From: Simmondsia chinensis
Taxonomy: Eukaryota > Streptophyta > Magnoliopsida > Caryophyllales > Simmondsiaceae
Length of the DNA: 64,000 nucleotides
NCBI GenBank assembly: GCA_018398585.1
Contig: JAGTTD010000026.1
Location: forward strand, 4,407,001-4,471,000
Direction of reading: 5' to 3'
Made by a program: the position numbers and the translations under genes. Under the pieces are notes generated by a model that was not told where the DNA came from, ran no database searches, and saw nothing but the letters and a program-made list of their open reading frames with translations. This document shows, one piece after another, positions 11,287-23,600 of this stretch (position 1 is its first letter; the number at the start of each line of letters is the position of its first letter).

Positions 11287-12049
11287 TGACGTATTTCTGT
11301 TCAGAAAGAGCAAAAATTCATGTAAAACCTCTGTCAAAATAGGATTTTCCATAGGAAGTTGAAAACACAAGTTATTGCTAGGACTCGGCTATTTTGAGTT
11401 CATCCCGATTGATCTCTCCTCTTTTAACAATGCAAAGTAGAAGGAAAACATGGAAAACAATTACATGCTGGACTGAAACAAGAGATTAAGGCATAAAAGG
11501 AAAACTGGCACTGAGATCCCTAAAATTCATCTCCCTAAGATTTTGAAACCCACAAATCATGCACAACAGAAGACGCAACATCACAATACCGGTTCTTAAA
11601 CACACAAACAACTTAAAACCCTAATCTCTATACCCTTCGATTACACCAGCCAAAATGAAAAAACCCATAACCTATAAAAACTCCAAAATCTGAAAATAAC
11701 CTCCATAAACGAAACATACCACAACCAAACCCTTAAGTTACGAACTAAACCGCAAATCAAGGCACGCCATATCTTCGATTTCGCAAAAAAATTCAAAATC
11801 CCAAAACCAAAAGAAAACCTTAGAAACTGAAAAGAGAAAAGATGAAGATGAAATACCATGAAAAAGCAAAATCCCCAAGATTTTGAAGAAGGAGAGTAGA
11901 AGTTAGAAGAGAGATGCGCGGGTGAAATAAGGAGCAAGGAAACGGGGGTCCCAGCTTCACTCACAAGGAGGCAAAGATGAGTCAAGGGTCAAAATAGAAA
12001 GAGACAACCTTTATATAAGACTAAGCACCGACTCAATAAAACGGAGGAA

Positions 12050-12200
12050 AATGGCATCCAAAATAGGCAAGCAGAGAAAAACGGGGCCCAAGATAGGTGA
12101 GTAGAGAAAAAGGGCGTCCAAAATAGGCGAGCAGAGAAAAACGGTGCCCATGATAGACGAACAAAGTAAAAGGACACCCAAAGTTAACAAACAGAAGCAA
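12050..12200 (+). repeat. 30-bp tandem repeat, five copies
   Basis: The period is exactly 30 bp: units carry CCCAAAATAGGCGAGCAGAG followed by AAAAACGG with substitutions. A 27-bp A-run follows. It lies between the antisense ORF and the next array. Confidence 0.8.
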
Positions 12201-12344
12201 AATAAGCCAGCAGAAAAAAAAAAAAAAAAAAAAAAAAAAAGGGTGCTCAAAACGGGCTAGCAAAAGGAAAGACAGCCAAGATCAATGATCAAGAGTCAAG
12301 AACAAAATTACAAACAAAAGACAAAATAAATGAAGCCCAAAAAC

Positions 12345-12690
12345 CAAACAGGGGCTGTGCTAGTTAAGCCTCAAAGCCCGGCAAGTTTGCCACAAAACAG
12401 GGGGCTGCATTAGTTAAAGCTTGACAAGTTTGCTACCAAACAGGGGGCTGCATTAGTTAAAGCTTGACAAGTTTGCTAGCAAATAGGGGGCTACATTAGT
12501 TAAGCCTTCAAGCCTAACAAGTTTGCCAACAAACAGGAGGCTGCATTAGTTAAGCCTTAAAGCTCGACAAGTTTGCCACCAAACAGGGGGTTGCATTAGT
12601 TAAGCCTTAAAGCCTGACAAGTTTGCCACCAAATGGGGGGCTGCATTAGTTAAGCCTTAAAGATTGACAAGTTTGACACCAAACAGGGAG
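12345..12690 (+). repeat. 43-50-bp tandem repeat with polypurine-like cores, seven copies plus a partial
   Basis: Each unit begins AAACAGGGGGCTGCATTAGT and ends in GACAAGTTTGCCACC; some units lack a 7-bp segment, giving the two lengths. The AAACAGGGGG core followed by CTGCA looks like a polypurine tract next to an LTR start, and the array sits where the 3' polypurine tract of the Tat element should be. An eighth, divergent copy reads AAACAGGGAGAGG and may be the functional tract. Confidence 0.8.
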
Positions 12691-12855
12691 AGGTACAAAT
12701 TGAAGTTTCGAAACTTGATGAATTTAACACAAAACAAAAGGCAACAACGTCGCGAACATTACAAGTCGAATATCAATAAAGAAGCATTGTTTGTAAAAAC
12801 CAATATCAAAAAAAAGAAGAACAACAAACAAACTCTGTTATTTCATATTTTAAAC

Positions 12856-12962
12856 TATACAACACCCCCAAGAGTACATTGTCAAAAAAACCAGCAAAAC
12901 ACCCTAGAAGTACATCGTCAAAAAAACCAGCAACACCCTCAAAAGTACATAATCAAAAACTA
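12856..12962 (+). repeat. Short tandem repeat, three copies of about 35 bp
   Basis: Three consecutive copies carry ACACCCT, AGTACAT and GTCAAAAAAACCAGCA. They lie just inside what may be the 3' LTR. Confidence 0.6.
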
Positions 12963-13699
12963 GTATAAAACATATGACAAAGGCAAGAAAAAGTAAAAGC
13001 ATTAGTATGATGCCACATTCTAGAAAAAATGACCATAACCTTTCCTATGCTAGAACAACTGATCATATAACAATCCTCGTGGGACCACGGGAGAACCACA
13101 AGGATGAAAAGAACCCCAGTAAGCCCGAAGTTGGGCCCATTCACCATACCCGTGCTGGCATCACTCGGAGAGCATGATGTTTCGGAACTGAAAAGTAGTA
13201 AGAGTAGACCTCATATTCCATAGAAAATATTAAATGATGATCGGTGACCAAAAACCTTGTAATCCCAATACCACGTTGTCCATTAAGATGTCAAATATCG
13301 AAGAAAATGTTACGCAACATGAACCATGAGTCAAGATCTCGTCTTTCCCAATACCCACAAAGTCAGAGACAAACCAAGCAACCCCACTAGGCACAACCGA
13401 CCTTTGTTACAAAAAATGCCCCAAGACTGACAACGAACAGCCTCTTTCCGAACATGATTAGGTAAAAACCCTAAGTATTGGAATTATCTACTATGTCCCA
13501 AGTAACTAAATACGGATAGAAGAATAGACAGTCCATAGAAAATGCCTCACTATGCTCAAATAGCAAATACAAGACGTCATCGCAAAGAACTGATTTTGAA
13601 AATTCCACCGAATGCCACCAGTACACACGAGAGTCCTCTACCTCCACGCACCACGATCGAAGCTATACATTGAATGCCGATCCATTTGAGGCCATTCAT

Positions 13700-15253
13700 C
13701 ATCCCTAAGCATGAAATCCATATTGAAAATAAAAAGAAATACATGATAGTTAAGTGGATAAAGGGAAGCATGATGCATCTCATATTTATGCATCATTTAT
13801 TTGCTATTTTATTTATTTTGCGCTTGTTTAATTATAGTTCTACATTCATTTTGGCAATTTTATGTTTAACAAGTTTGAAATTAAAGTTCCGGAAATTATC
13901 AAAGTTTTGTGCAAATAAGACAAATTTGATGCGCAAACAATTAAATCGAGTCAATCGAGATTTGGGACAAGAACGTATAAGCTTGACTTGCACCCGAACC
14001 TCACCGCCAACCTAACAGCCCACCGTCATCTCCAAAAACATTGTACAGCCCATCACGCATCAGCAACACGCAGGCCCAAACACCACCAATGCTGCCCAAC
14101 AGCCCGCATGAACCAAACCAGACCCAACATTCAGCTGCAGCCCAACACCGACACCAGACCTGAGTCCAATGTCACAAGTTCAAGCCCACCAACAATAGCA
14201 CAAATGCAGCTCAGGCCTAGACCATCGTCACTGAGCCTCGACTAACCTCTAGCATCAGCAAGCTCGGCCCGTCATCATCGCACAACCACCAAGCCCATCA
14301 TCGCAACCCAACTCCGATAGGTTTTGGGAAGCAAGCAACATTGATTTAAGGGGGCTTTTTTTGGTTCTGTTGGGGGGAACGAGAGTACCACCTCTCTTTA
14401 TTCTCAAATTCTCTCTCTCTTGTTTTATTTTGAAGGGGGTTTTTCTTTGAATTGGAATTAGAGCAAAATTAGCGTGAAGACTGATATGGGTTTGTTCATC
14501 TCCTCTTTCACCGGTTCATCCTTTATGGAGAGCTAACTTACTCTCTAAAGTTAGATGAAATCTTAACCTTTTTACTTTTGTATTAATTTTAGTTTGGGCT
14601 AATTTGATTGGTTACATGAATTGTTTGATAGAGATTAATACTTTAAAGTATTATATTTTTATCGTTTATTCAATTGAGATGATTATTGAGTTTGTAAACT
14701 TTGATCGTTGATGTTGATATTTATAAACTAATTCTTTGTGCTTGTAGCCTTAGGATTAATTAATCAAACAACAGTATTAACCGAATTGTTAATTAAAGCT
14801 TATCTTCCCTATGCTTTAGTTAGATAGGGTCAATATGTGATTGTTAACGATATGTTAGGTAGAGCCTATCTTCCCTATGCTGTAGTTAAATAGGGTCAAT
14901 ATGGTATACTAACAATATCACCTTAGCAGGTTAAAGCTTGTAGCCTAAACCACTACTCGTGTGACAATCAATAATCCCAATTTAATAGTTAACACAAAAG
15001 TAATTGGCTAATGGTGGATTCAAAACCCTAGGTTCCAATTAGAGGTAGATTATCTTAGTTTAATTGTTGTTTTCTAAGATTCATTAACACAAAAACCTCT
15101 CAATTTTATTCAAATTAATTTAGGTCATAGAATAATTTCGCGTACTCTTAGTCCTTGTGGTTCGACACTCTCTCGCCCTACATTTCAACTTAGATGTGTT
15201 TAGTAGATAGGATTAAATATTAAATTTTAATAGACTTAGAAAAACACATCAAA
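13700..15253 (+). repeat. LTR-like region, probably 3' LTR of the Tat element
   Basis: Features of plant gypsy LTR ends are present: C-rich then T-rich leader-like sequence, a repeated 'cttatcttccctatgct...tagatagggtcaatatg' block at about 14800 and 14870 that forms two imperfect copies, and GTCCTTGTGGTTCGACACTC at 15150, a motif common near the end of Tat/Athila LTRs. No second LTR is in the window, so the borders are not proven; the left end could be near 12690. Confidence 0.4.
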
Positions 15254-16029
15254 GCATCATCAACACAAGCAAAAACTATTTTCAGAGAGAAACCCAAAAA
15301 ATGGAACTCGTTAGGAAGGAAAATTGGCATATAAACTTGTATAATGGGATTACACACTTCGAAACCCAGAGACCCGAAAAAAGAGTGTCTGGATATAAAA
15401 TTAAACTGTTACTTACTCCCAGAATTTCTTTCTCTTCTGACAAAAATTCCAAAGGATCTGTAGGCATGCAAGGGGAAGGACTGGAACTTGTTAACACAAA
15501 GGATTCCACATAGCGACCATGTGGAAGCCAATACCCATTTTGTATCAGCAAGTAGGCCACCGAAAGCAAGATAGAGCTTATTCTCTCATAGAATCTTCTG
15601 TAAGGAAAAACCGTTGAAGATACTGAGAAACCACGCGAAGCCGGCACAAAACCTTAATAGAGAGCCACGAGAGTGTAACCAATAGGAGATCCTCCAGAAA
15701 AGTATCCATTACGAATAAAATTCGAGAAGGAAAAAAAGAGTGAGGAGAAGAGAAGGGGAGGCTCGTAACACTTTTTCAGTAAAAATGAAACTTTTACTAA
15801 AAAAGTGGGGGGCCCAAATAATCAACAAAACCCAAAAATTCAACCGCTCATTAATAACTAAATCCAACTTAACTCCGATTCCCTGTGGATATAACCCGTA
15901 TACCCGATTTAGCTAAGACGATCTCATACACTTGCGAGTACACAGTTTTAGAACAGCTTCTCAAATCACATCAGGTACTGTTCATGGTTTGAGCGGAGTA
16001 AATTTCTTATCCATTGCGGGTTGTTGGGG
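15254..16029. other. Junction zone with an orphan 121-codon ORF and a hairpin
   Basis: A minus-strand ORF at 15282-15647 (121 codons) has no family I recognise and no start context worth noting. A hairpin at 15769-15807 has 16-bp arms with one mismatch (CACTTTTTCAGTAAAA) and a 7-base loop. Around 15880 the motif CCCTGTGGATATAACCC recalls a retrotransposon LTR end. I cannot resolve these into one element. Confidence 0.35.
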
Positions 16030-16059
16030 TGGTGTAGTTTGATCAGATGAGGCCCTTGT

Positions 16060-16796
16060 AGAGGGGGACTTGTTTCAAATGGCTGTCGCTTTGGTTGCTA
16101 CAATTGAAATGAATACTATTAAGGAAAACGTTCGCCTTCGGATCCATAATATTGGTTTCAACATTATAGTTAAGGAAGACAATAGGCGACCAATAGTGTT
16201 CGAGGAATTAGGTGCTCAGCTAGAAGTTGTGATGGCTGTAGTGACTCATGCTGGGTTTGGCACAGAGGAGGTGCCTGGTGGTGGTGAGGTTGTCTTACCG
16301 AATGTCTGCAGAAATGTGAAAGGGGGTGATCGACCAATTTAGGGTCGATGTCGTAGCACTGACTGGTAGTAAATTTGCCACATTGGCCATTCTGCGAACT
16401 GAGGTGGAATTGCTTTAGATTTAAGATAGGGAGGCTGACGTGGACGTGGGTGATGGTTCGGTGTCAGAAGGAGTGTATTCTTTTGGTGATGGCGAGACTT
16501 CTAGAGTGGTAATTGAGGAGTCAATTTACTTAGGACTGGACACCCTTTATGAAGACAATCAGGCCATTTCAGAACAAGAGGCGTATGCACCTTTGTATGA
16601 TAATGAGGGAGCAAGCTGATTAAATGTGCAGATTGCGGTGGAAGATGCACAAGAAATGTGTGAAAATCTGTAGATTAGTGGCCCAGTTTTCAGAAGAGAA
16701 ACACCAAGGCATTACCTTGTTTTTTTTAGACATGAATTTTGATTGCGAATCTGAAGCAAGTGAGGAAGCAAGTTTATAACCAACTGACTCGACAAC
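16060..16796 (+). pseudogene. LINE 5' region, possible ORF1 remnant
   Basis: The stretch up to the TRIM holds open pieces (for example 16070-16342) with acidic, low-complexity sequence (GDGSVSEGVYSFGDGETSRV, read across a stop). No zinc knuckle or RNA-binding motif is clear. It is assigned to the LINE by position: the endonuclease of the same element follows the TRIM. Confidence 0.35.
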
Positions 16797-17356
16797 TGTT
16801 AAATTTCACTAGGCCTGAGCCCCAACCCATGGAGTTTCAACACATGAGATCAACATATAAGCCCAAGTGGGGTTCCATCCTAAAACCAATTGGCCATAGG
16901 TGGAGTAACCCACTAGGCTTATAAGGTGATCTCTTCTTTCTTTCAACTCCGATATGGAATTCCACAAGACTCACATGTGGAGTCTTCAACACTCCCCCTC
17001 GCATGTGAGTCTATGACAAACTTACCCCTCGCCTTCTCCGATCCAATTGGATCCAACGTACTAGAGAGGCCCTTGGCGCACCAAACACAAATGCACTTCC
17101 TCTTTATGAGGACAAGGTGCGACAAATACGAGATCGGGATCAACAACCCACTCTGATACCATGTTAAATTTCACTGGGCCTGAGGCCCAACCCATATAGT
17201 TTCAACACATGAGATCAACATATAAGCCCAAGTAGGGTTCCATCCTAAAACCAATTGGCCATAGGTGGAGTAACCCACTAGGCTTATAAGGTAATCTCTT
17301 CTTTCTTTCAACTCCGATGTGGAATTCCACAAGACTCACATATGGAGTCTTCAACA
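16797..17356 (-). mobile_element. Complete TRIM retrotransposon (560 bp)
   Basis: Two 195-bp direct repeats (16797-16991 and 17162-17356), each TGTT...AACA on both ends, flank a 170-bp core. On the minus strand the core starts TGGTATCAGAG (17161-17151), an 11-base match to the primer site for initiator tRNA-Met, and ends with the polypurine tract GCGAGGGGGAG (17002-16992) beside the 3' LTR. A perfect 5-bp duplication, acaac, flanks the element (16792-16796 and 17357-17361). It encodes nothing; a TRIM must borrow enzymes from other LTR elements. The LTRs differ at only a handful of positions, so the insertion is younger than its LINE host. Confidence 0.93.
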
Positions 17357-17361
17357 ACAAC

Positions 17362-18560
17362 CATCCGTTTGTCATCCTCCCCTTCTGTGCTTCCTCCCCC
17401 ATCTTGGAAGGTTTCCAGACCTCGCCCTTGTTGTGGGTACATCATTCAATGTTCAGTGTTTGAAGGACTCCAAGGTGCTAATGAGGTCTGAGATTTTGGT
17501 AAAAGACTAGGGTTGAGCTTTGACAGCCATGAGGATGATGTCCATAGGCTTATTTGCAAAACAAGTAATGAATGCCTACGGAAGCAACTAAGAGAAAGGA
17601 AGAGAAGTCGCAGGAAAGTGGTGGGGAAAAAAGAAGCAGTTGTCCAGGCTACTAAGTAGTCATAATGAAGATCTGTTCGGAGAATATCATGGATAATGAA
17701 AGCCGGGAGAAAAAAATCTGCTGCAAGAGATTTGGTTAGGAAATTTTTGCCGTCAATAATTGGACTGGTTGTATCTAAGCATAATGCGATTCAAAACAGG
17801 CTCATTTCACAATGCTGAGGTAATAGCTCACCCAAATGGGTGGACGAACGTGCAGTTGATGGCTCATGTGGTTTTATAATAATTTGGAATGACTATTTTA
17901 TTAATTTAGTAAATTTCAAAAAGGGTAGTAGTTGGATATGCCTTGAGGGTGCAATCATGGATGAAAACTTTGAATGCGCCGTGTGTTCGGTTTACGCTCT
18001 TTGCCAGAGAAGGGATTGACTTAGCCTCTGGTCGAAGTTATGTAGCCTCAAGCAATCAATTCAAAGACCGATGCTACTAATCGGATATTTCAACGAGATT
18101 TTAGAAGTCTTGGAATGGAAGGGTAACCACACGATTAATCAAGGTATGCGAGATTTTAAAAATTTTGTGAATGATGTAGGGGTTATCAATGTCCCACCGT
18201 TGCCTGGAAATTTACTTGGGGTCGTGGAGAATTGATGAGTAGGATAGATCGGGTGCTTGTTGAAAAATATAGATTAGTAACTTCTATTTTTGAAGTTATT
18301 TGGCCTTAAAAAGGGATTTTCTAATCATTGCTTGATTGTATTTGAGCTGGACGAAGAACTTTGGGGCCTGAATCTGATTAGAAGCTTTTATTGTTGGTTC
18401 TCTCACCCGAAGTTTTGTAAATTAGTGAAGAGTGAATGGCAAGCTCGGGAAGATCTCTCGTGAATTTAAAAGATTAGGAAATTGAAAGCCCCGCTGCTAA
18501 TGGACTTGTTCTAATTTCATTTTCGGGGAAGCCAGATAGCAGTCGAAAATGACTGTGGTT
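17362..18560 (+). pseudogene. LINE apurinic/apyrimidinic-type endonuclease domain
   Basis: Reading across several stops: GSCGFIIIWNDYF, a VCSVYALCQRRD segment, LIGYFNEILEVLEWKG (active elements have G-D-F-N-E), then TWGRG...SRIDRVLV and a later RSFYCWFSHPKFCKLVKSEW. These match the exonuclease-endonuclease-phosphatase fold of plant L1 ORF2. Catalytic Asp of GDFNE is Tyr. The segment from 17400 to 17800 before it is degenerate. Confidence 0.75.
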
Positions 18561-18569
18561 TTTTACCCA

Positions 18570-19589
18570 GTCTAAAATTTGTAGATTATTTTGTTATTTT
18601 CCCTCTTTCGTACTTTGTGTGTGTGTTTAATAACTTTTGTATCGTGAGTTTTTCCTCATTAATTATTGAAAAAAATTAGTCAAAAATGACATAATTTTAA
18701 AGCAAATCAAAGTTCAATTTTTAGTGCCGACAAACAAGTTGTTAGATTGTGATACTTTTCTACAGTAATCAAGCCATAAATTTTTTGGCTTTTCGCAATA
18801 ATAGGAGGGAAGATCCAAAGTTAAAAGTTGAAAAATTTTGAATCCGAATCCCCATTTAAAATACATGCCCCCCTTCACATCATTTATTTAATGCCCGTGA
18901 AAAAAAATCATTAATGCTTTTTTTTTTTTAGTAATTAAGAGGAAATAATCCTCCCAATTGTATAAGAGTTGGCCCTCTAATAGATACAAAAGTTTTAAAA
19001 AAAATTAAAAGAATAATAAAAAGAAATTGACAAAACTTTAATCTCGAACTCAAGTACGTATCATGGTCAAAATTCAAGTTGCTCTACTTTGCCCAAGGGG
19101 CATCTAGGGCGAGAACTGTAGAACATATGGAATAATAGTATTATTATAATGTTAGTTTAATTAAAAGTGACTTCAATAATTTATTTGTTTATATATAAAA
19201 GTATGAAAATTCATGAATTAAGTGGGATTTGGTAGTAACCCCAACCTTGATAAAGTGAACCTAATGTTGCATCAATGATTTGTTTGTTTAGAGAAAAATT
19301 AGTTTTTCTGTTTTTATTATTTGGCATGTCTTTTTTTTGAGAAAAATATTTTTACAGAAATGGTGTAAAATGTGGGGGAAAGATATTCATGATTTGTGAA
19401 AGATTTTCTTGAAAAAAGATAAAAATATATCAGAAAAATCAGAAAAAGCTTCTCATTAAAATAAACAACAAAAACACCTAAATAAAATTTAATTTTCATT
19501 AAAAATTATTTTCGAAAAGGAAACATCTTTCAGAAAGAAAGATTTCCCCTCAGCCAAACAGATTAAAAAAAATCAACTTTCTCTGGCTT
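18570..19589. other. AT-rich stretch interrupting the LINE, possible MITE
   Basis: No gene. Near 18600-18670 the sequence resembles a LINE 3' end (CTTTCGTACTTTGTGTGTG, then TTTTTCCTCATTAATTATTG). Around 19275-19566 the two ends are loosely inverted (GATTTGTTTGTTTAGAGAAAA against the complement of CCCCTCAGCCAAACAGATT), suggesting an old MITE. Target duplications are not clear. Confidence 0.35.
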
Positions 19590-19881
19590 CCCTAACAAGA
19601 AATGGAACGAGGCGTTCTGGCATATTGAGTAGAGAATCTTAGCGTTAGACGATGAGCTTAATGTGTTGTGAGCTAAAGTGGGGAACCTCATCTTATTCGA
19701 GGAAGAGCAGGGCGAGAAGGTAGTGGTCACATCTTATTTGTGGAATTGTACCGAAGGAAAGAAAGGTATTAGCTTCACATTTCAAAAAGTAAAGAGGTCA
19801 AGTAGATGGACCAAAACACGAAGTATTTCAACACTTTAGCCTCAATTGGAGCTAGAAAACGAGCCTTTAGAATCAAGGCTT
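19590..19881 (+). pseudogene. LINE linker between endonuclease and RT
   Basis: Translated pieces read AKVGNLILFEEEQGEK and, in another frame, QNTKYFNTLASIGARKRAFRIKA. These correspond to the 'K-W-x-x-G-D-x-N-T-K-F-F-H' region preceding RT in plant L1 elements. The copia element enters right after it, and homology continues at 25745 with NKPHFIKSVVMAFFNKLYREP. Confidence 0.65.
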
Positions 19882-20603
19882 TGTTGATGTATTTTGAAAG
19901 TATGTAATGAATAAAGTGTTAAATGTTTGTTTAATATGTGTTTAAGATGTGTTTCAGATTGTCCCAATACATGTATTAAGTGTTTAAGGCATGGTGAGGG
20001 TGTGTGTCGACACACAGGGCTAGTGTGCCGACACACTCCTCCAGAACCAAGGAAATGCAGCTGTGTGTTGACACACAGGTCTTGCAGGAGTCCACGGATG
20101 AAGTTTGTGTTTCGACACACAGGTTGATAGTAACTTGTATATCAATGTGTGTCTATCTGTGTGTCGACACACAACCTTGTACGTTGATGGGTAGCTTCTC
20201 CACACGGGGCAGTTTTGACAGTTTTTTGCACGATTTTTTCTTGCTTTTTGGTGGTCTGTTTTGGGTTCTCTTGGGACGTCTTAGGCCATTAAATACTGAG
20301 GTGTCCCCCTTGTTTTTATAGATGAGTACATCTTGAGAGTTCGAGAGAAAAACTTACTAAAAGAATATAAGAGCAATTGTTTGTGAAGTGTTCTTGTGAA
20401 AGTTTGTAAAACATCAATCTCTTCATCTCACTCAATCTCTCCTCTTACACACTCTCACTTTAATTTGGTATTGTTGTATCTCCGAGGATATTTTGTACTC
20501 CAGAATAACCCTTAAGGAAAGTTATTACACGGCCTCAACACCTGAGATCATCTAGTTACCGGATTGCAAGGATTTTGCAAGTTTTTGAAGGTTTGCACCA
20601 ACA
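19882..20603 (+). repeat. Copia 5' LTR with SalI-type palindromes
   Basis: The first third carries repeated near-palindromes built on TGTGTGTCGACACACA: 20004-20020, 20026-20037, 20062-20078, about 20109-20122 and 20159-20173. A leader with pyrimidine-rich blocks (CTCTTCATCTCACTCAATCT) follows toward the end. TG...CA termini are intact. Confidence 0.85.
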
Positions 20604-20634
20604 ATCATGAGGCTTATCGCTTTAGTTTTGGGAT

Positions 20635-23600
20635 ATGGCTTCATCATTTCGAGAAATGACAGCCAGTTTCTTTAAGTTGGATCGATTTTATGGCGTTAAC
20701 TTCCGCCGGTGGCAGAGGAAGATGCACTTGCTAAAGCAAGACCCTGACTATGAAAAATGACTACTCAATCGAGACACTTGAGTCACCTTGGAGTGAGTTA
20801 AGCCAGATAACGGCTTTGAACGTGGTGTACGTTTTGAATACACCGATTCCTGAGCCTGCTTCAGAAGAGGAGGATACTTTGGCCAAATAGAGGACCAGAT
20901 TGACGTGGGAAAATAACAATTACATTTGTAGAGGGCGCGTCCTGAATGGCATGACAGGCACCCAGTTTGATATCTACTCAAACATGCTGACCGCAAAGGA
21001 ACTATGGGATCCACACGAGGCGCGCTACATGGCTAAAGGCGCAACGAGCAAAAAGTTCCCAGTTAGTCAATTTAACAAAATAAAATGGTAGACAATCGTC
21101 CCGTCATGGAGCAATTCCATAAAATCGAACGAATCTTGAATAATTTTAAATAACATAATATGAACATGGAGGATATGATAGTTGTTTCATCCTTGATTGA
21201 CAAACCTCCTCCTTTATGGAGAGACGTTAAGAAAAGTCTCAAGCATAAAAAGGAAGATATGTCAATGGAGGAATTGGCTAACCATTTGCATATTAAGGAA
21301 GGCTACTGGGTATAGGATGGCAACAAAGACCACCTCGGTGATGTTGGAAAAATCAACATCATGGAAGAAGGAAGTAAGGGACCCAAGAGAACTGGACACT
21401 TCCAAAAGAAGAAAGATGACAAGAGGCTGAAACAGGCCTGTTGGGAGTGTCAAAAGCCCGGTCATCTACGTAGGGACTGCCACCGCCTTAAAATAAGAAA
21501 GGCAAGGGGCATGATCATCATTCCTAAAAGTCGAACGATAGGTTCGTGGTGATGATATCGGAAGTCAACCTAGTCGAGAGTGACAACTCTTGGTGGGTTG
21601 ACTCGGGCACCACGAAGCATGTGTGTAAGGACAAGGGGTTCTTCACGACATTTGAACCTATGGACAACGGAACTATGTTCATAGGCAACTAGGCGACTAT
21701 ACCGGTTAAAGGGAAGGAAAAAGTTGATTTGCTTTTCACCTTTGCAAAAACCCTTACTTTAACCGATGTATGTTATGTTCTAGATGTGATGAAGAATCTC
21801 GTGTCCAGTGGCCTACTAAATCGGTTTGGGTTCAAGTTGGTCTTCGAAGCCAACCAGTTTGTACTATCAAGGGGGGCCTATGTTGGTAAGGAATATCTCT
21901 ATAATGGAATGCTTAAATTAATAAAATTGATAGTTATGTTTATATGCTTAACACATCTTTTTTGTGGCATCAAAGATTAGGTCATGTGAATTTTCGTAGA
22001 TTGTATGAAATAATTAAATCGTTGATACCTCACATAGATAAGGTTGATGATAAATTTAAAACGTGCATGTTAACAAAAATAACGAGATTGCCATTTCCTA
22101 TGGTGCAAAGAGAGATTAATCTACTTGACCTAGTACATAGCGACTTATGTGATTTCTAGAACACACTGAGTTTAGGTGGGAAGAGATACTTTAAAACGTT
22201 CATAGTTGATTCTTCAAGATTTTATTATGTGTATCTCATAAATCACAAGAATGACAAACTAGATAGATTTAAAGAATATAAAGCAGAAACCAAACTACAC
22301 TATGAGACCTTCCTAAAACACCTTAGGTCAAACTGTGGTGGAGAATACTATGATTCCAAGTATTTTGAAACCATCAGAATTGTACATGAGGTCGCAACAC
22401 TGTATATGCCACAACAAAATGGTATGGCTGAGAGGAAAAACTAGACTCTAACTGAAATGGTTAATTCAATGTTATTTTACTCAGGTCTTAACGATGGATT
22501 TTGGGGTGAGGCAATGTTAACAGCCTATCATATATTAAATTGAGTTCCAATCAAGAAAAATAAAATAACTCCATATGAACTATGGAACAAACAAGCCTCT
22601 AATTTGAACTATCTAAAAGTGTGGAGGTGCAAGGCAGTCGTTAAATTCCCTTAACCTAAATGTAAGAAGTTAGGTGAAAGAGGCATTGATTGCATTTTTG
22701 TTGGATATGCACCTTATAGTAAGGCGTTTCGGTTCTGTGTAATTGAATCTAATGACTATAGCAGTGTAAATACAATAATATAATTGAGAGATGCCATCTT
22801 TGATGAGAATCGATTTACCTCTATCCCTAGACCGATGGATTATGTACTAGTTGAGAATGACGTTCCAATGTCAAATGATGATGATCATCATGAGAGGGAA
22901 GAAGTCCCTGAAAGTGCTCTAGAACTCCAAAGGATTAAGAAAGCAAGGAAAAAGAAATCTTTCAGTTCAAACTTCTACACGTATTTGGTAGAAGGTTCAA
23001 GGAACGACATGGACTAAGTAGCTCCATATTGTTGTGTCATGGAAGCTAATCACATGATGTTTGATGAGGCGATGAGGTCTCATGATGCCTCCTTTTGGCA
23101 AGAGGCAATGAATGATGAGATGGATTCCATCATGGGTAATAATACCTGGGTATTAGTGGATCTTCCACTCGGAAACAAGCCCATTGGGTTAAACGGATCT
23201 TCAAAAAGAAGATGAAATTTGATGGAACGATAGATAAGTTCAAGGCCCAATTGGTGGCTAAATTGTTCACCCACAAACATGGGTTGGACTACTTTGACAC
23301 GTATGCTCCCGTGGAAAGAATATCGATGATAAGAGTTTTGATAGCTCATGCCTCAATTTATAAGCTAGCGATTCACCAAATGGATGTCAAAACGGTAATC
23401 CTGAATGGTGAGCTTGAAGAGAAAGTGTACATGGAACAACCGGAAGGTTTTGTTGTTCTGGTCCAACAGAGAAAAGTATGTAAACTCATATGTTTTCTGT
23501 ATGGGAAAAAAGAAGCCCTGAAGTAATGGTACAAGAAATTTGATTAAGTTGTTTTAAACAACAGATTCGTTATAAACAAATCAGATAAATGTGTTTATAA

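Larger units (their letters stand above)
3499..15253 (+). mobile_element. Decayed Ty3/gypsy LTR retrotransposon, Tat group
   Basis: Order is protease, RT, RNase H, a second ('archaeal-type') RNase H, integrase, then several kilobases with tandem arrays and an antisense ORF. The dual RNase H, antisense 3' ORF and repeat-rich 3' region are known hallmarks of the Tat/Ogre/Retand group. The 5' LTR and gag are missing: a CACTA-like terminus abuts the protease. The 3' border at 15253 is an estimate based on LTR-like sequence. All reading frames are broken; a 690-bp foreign segment splits the second RNase H. Confidence 0.68.

Noticed and set aside
12011..12263. Phenylalanine-rich ORFs on the minus strand
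   Set aside because: They translate the 30-bp tandem repeat and the adjoining A-run.
13988..14245. Proline/histidine-rich protein
   Set aside because: C-rich part of an LTR-like region with no start context or homology; compositional ORF.
19927..20205. Cys/His-rich ORFs with repeated VCRHT or CVDTQ words
   Set aside because: They are the GTCGAC palindromes of the copia LTR read as codons; the same occurs at 35142-35445.
22229..22444. Separate host gene near 22.3 kb
   Set aside because: Motifs are copia integrase (QQNGMAERKN) in continuation of the same element.
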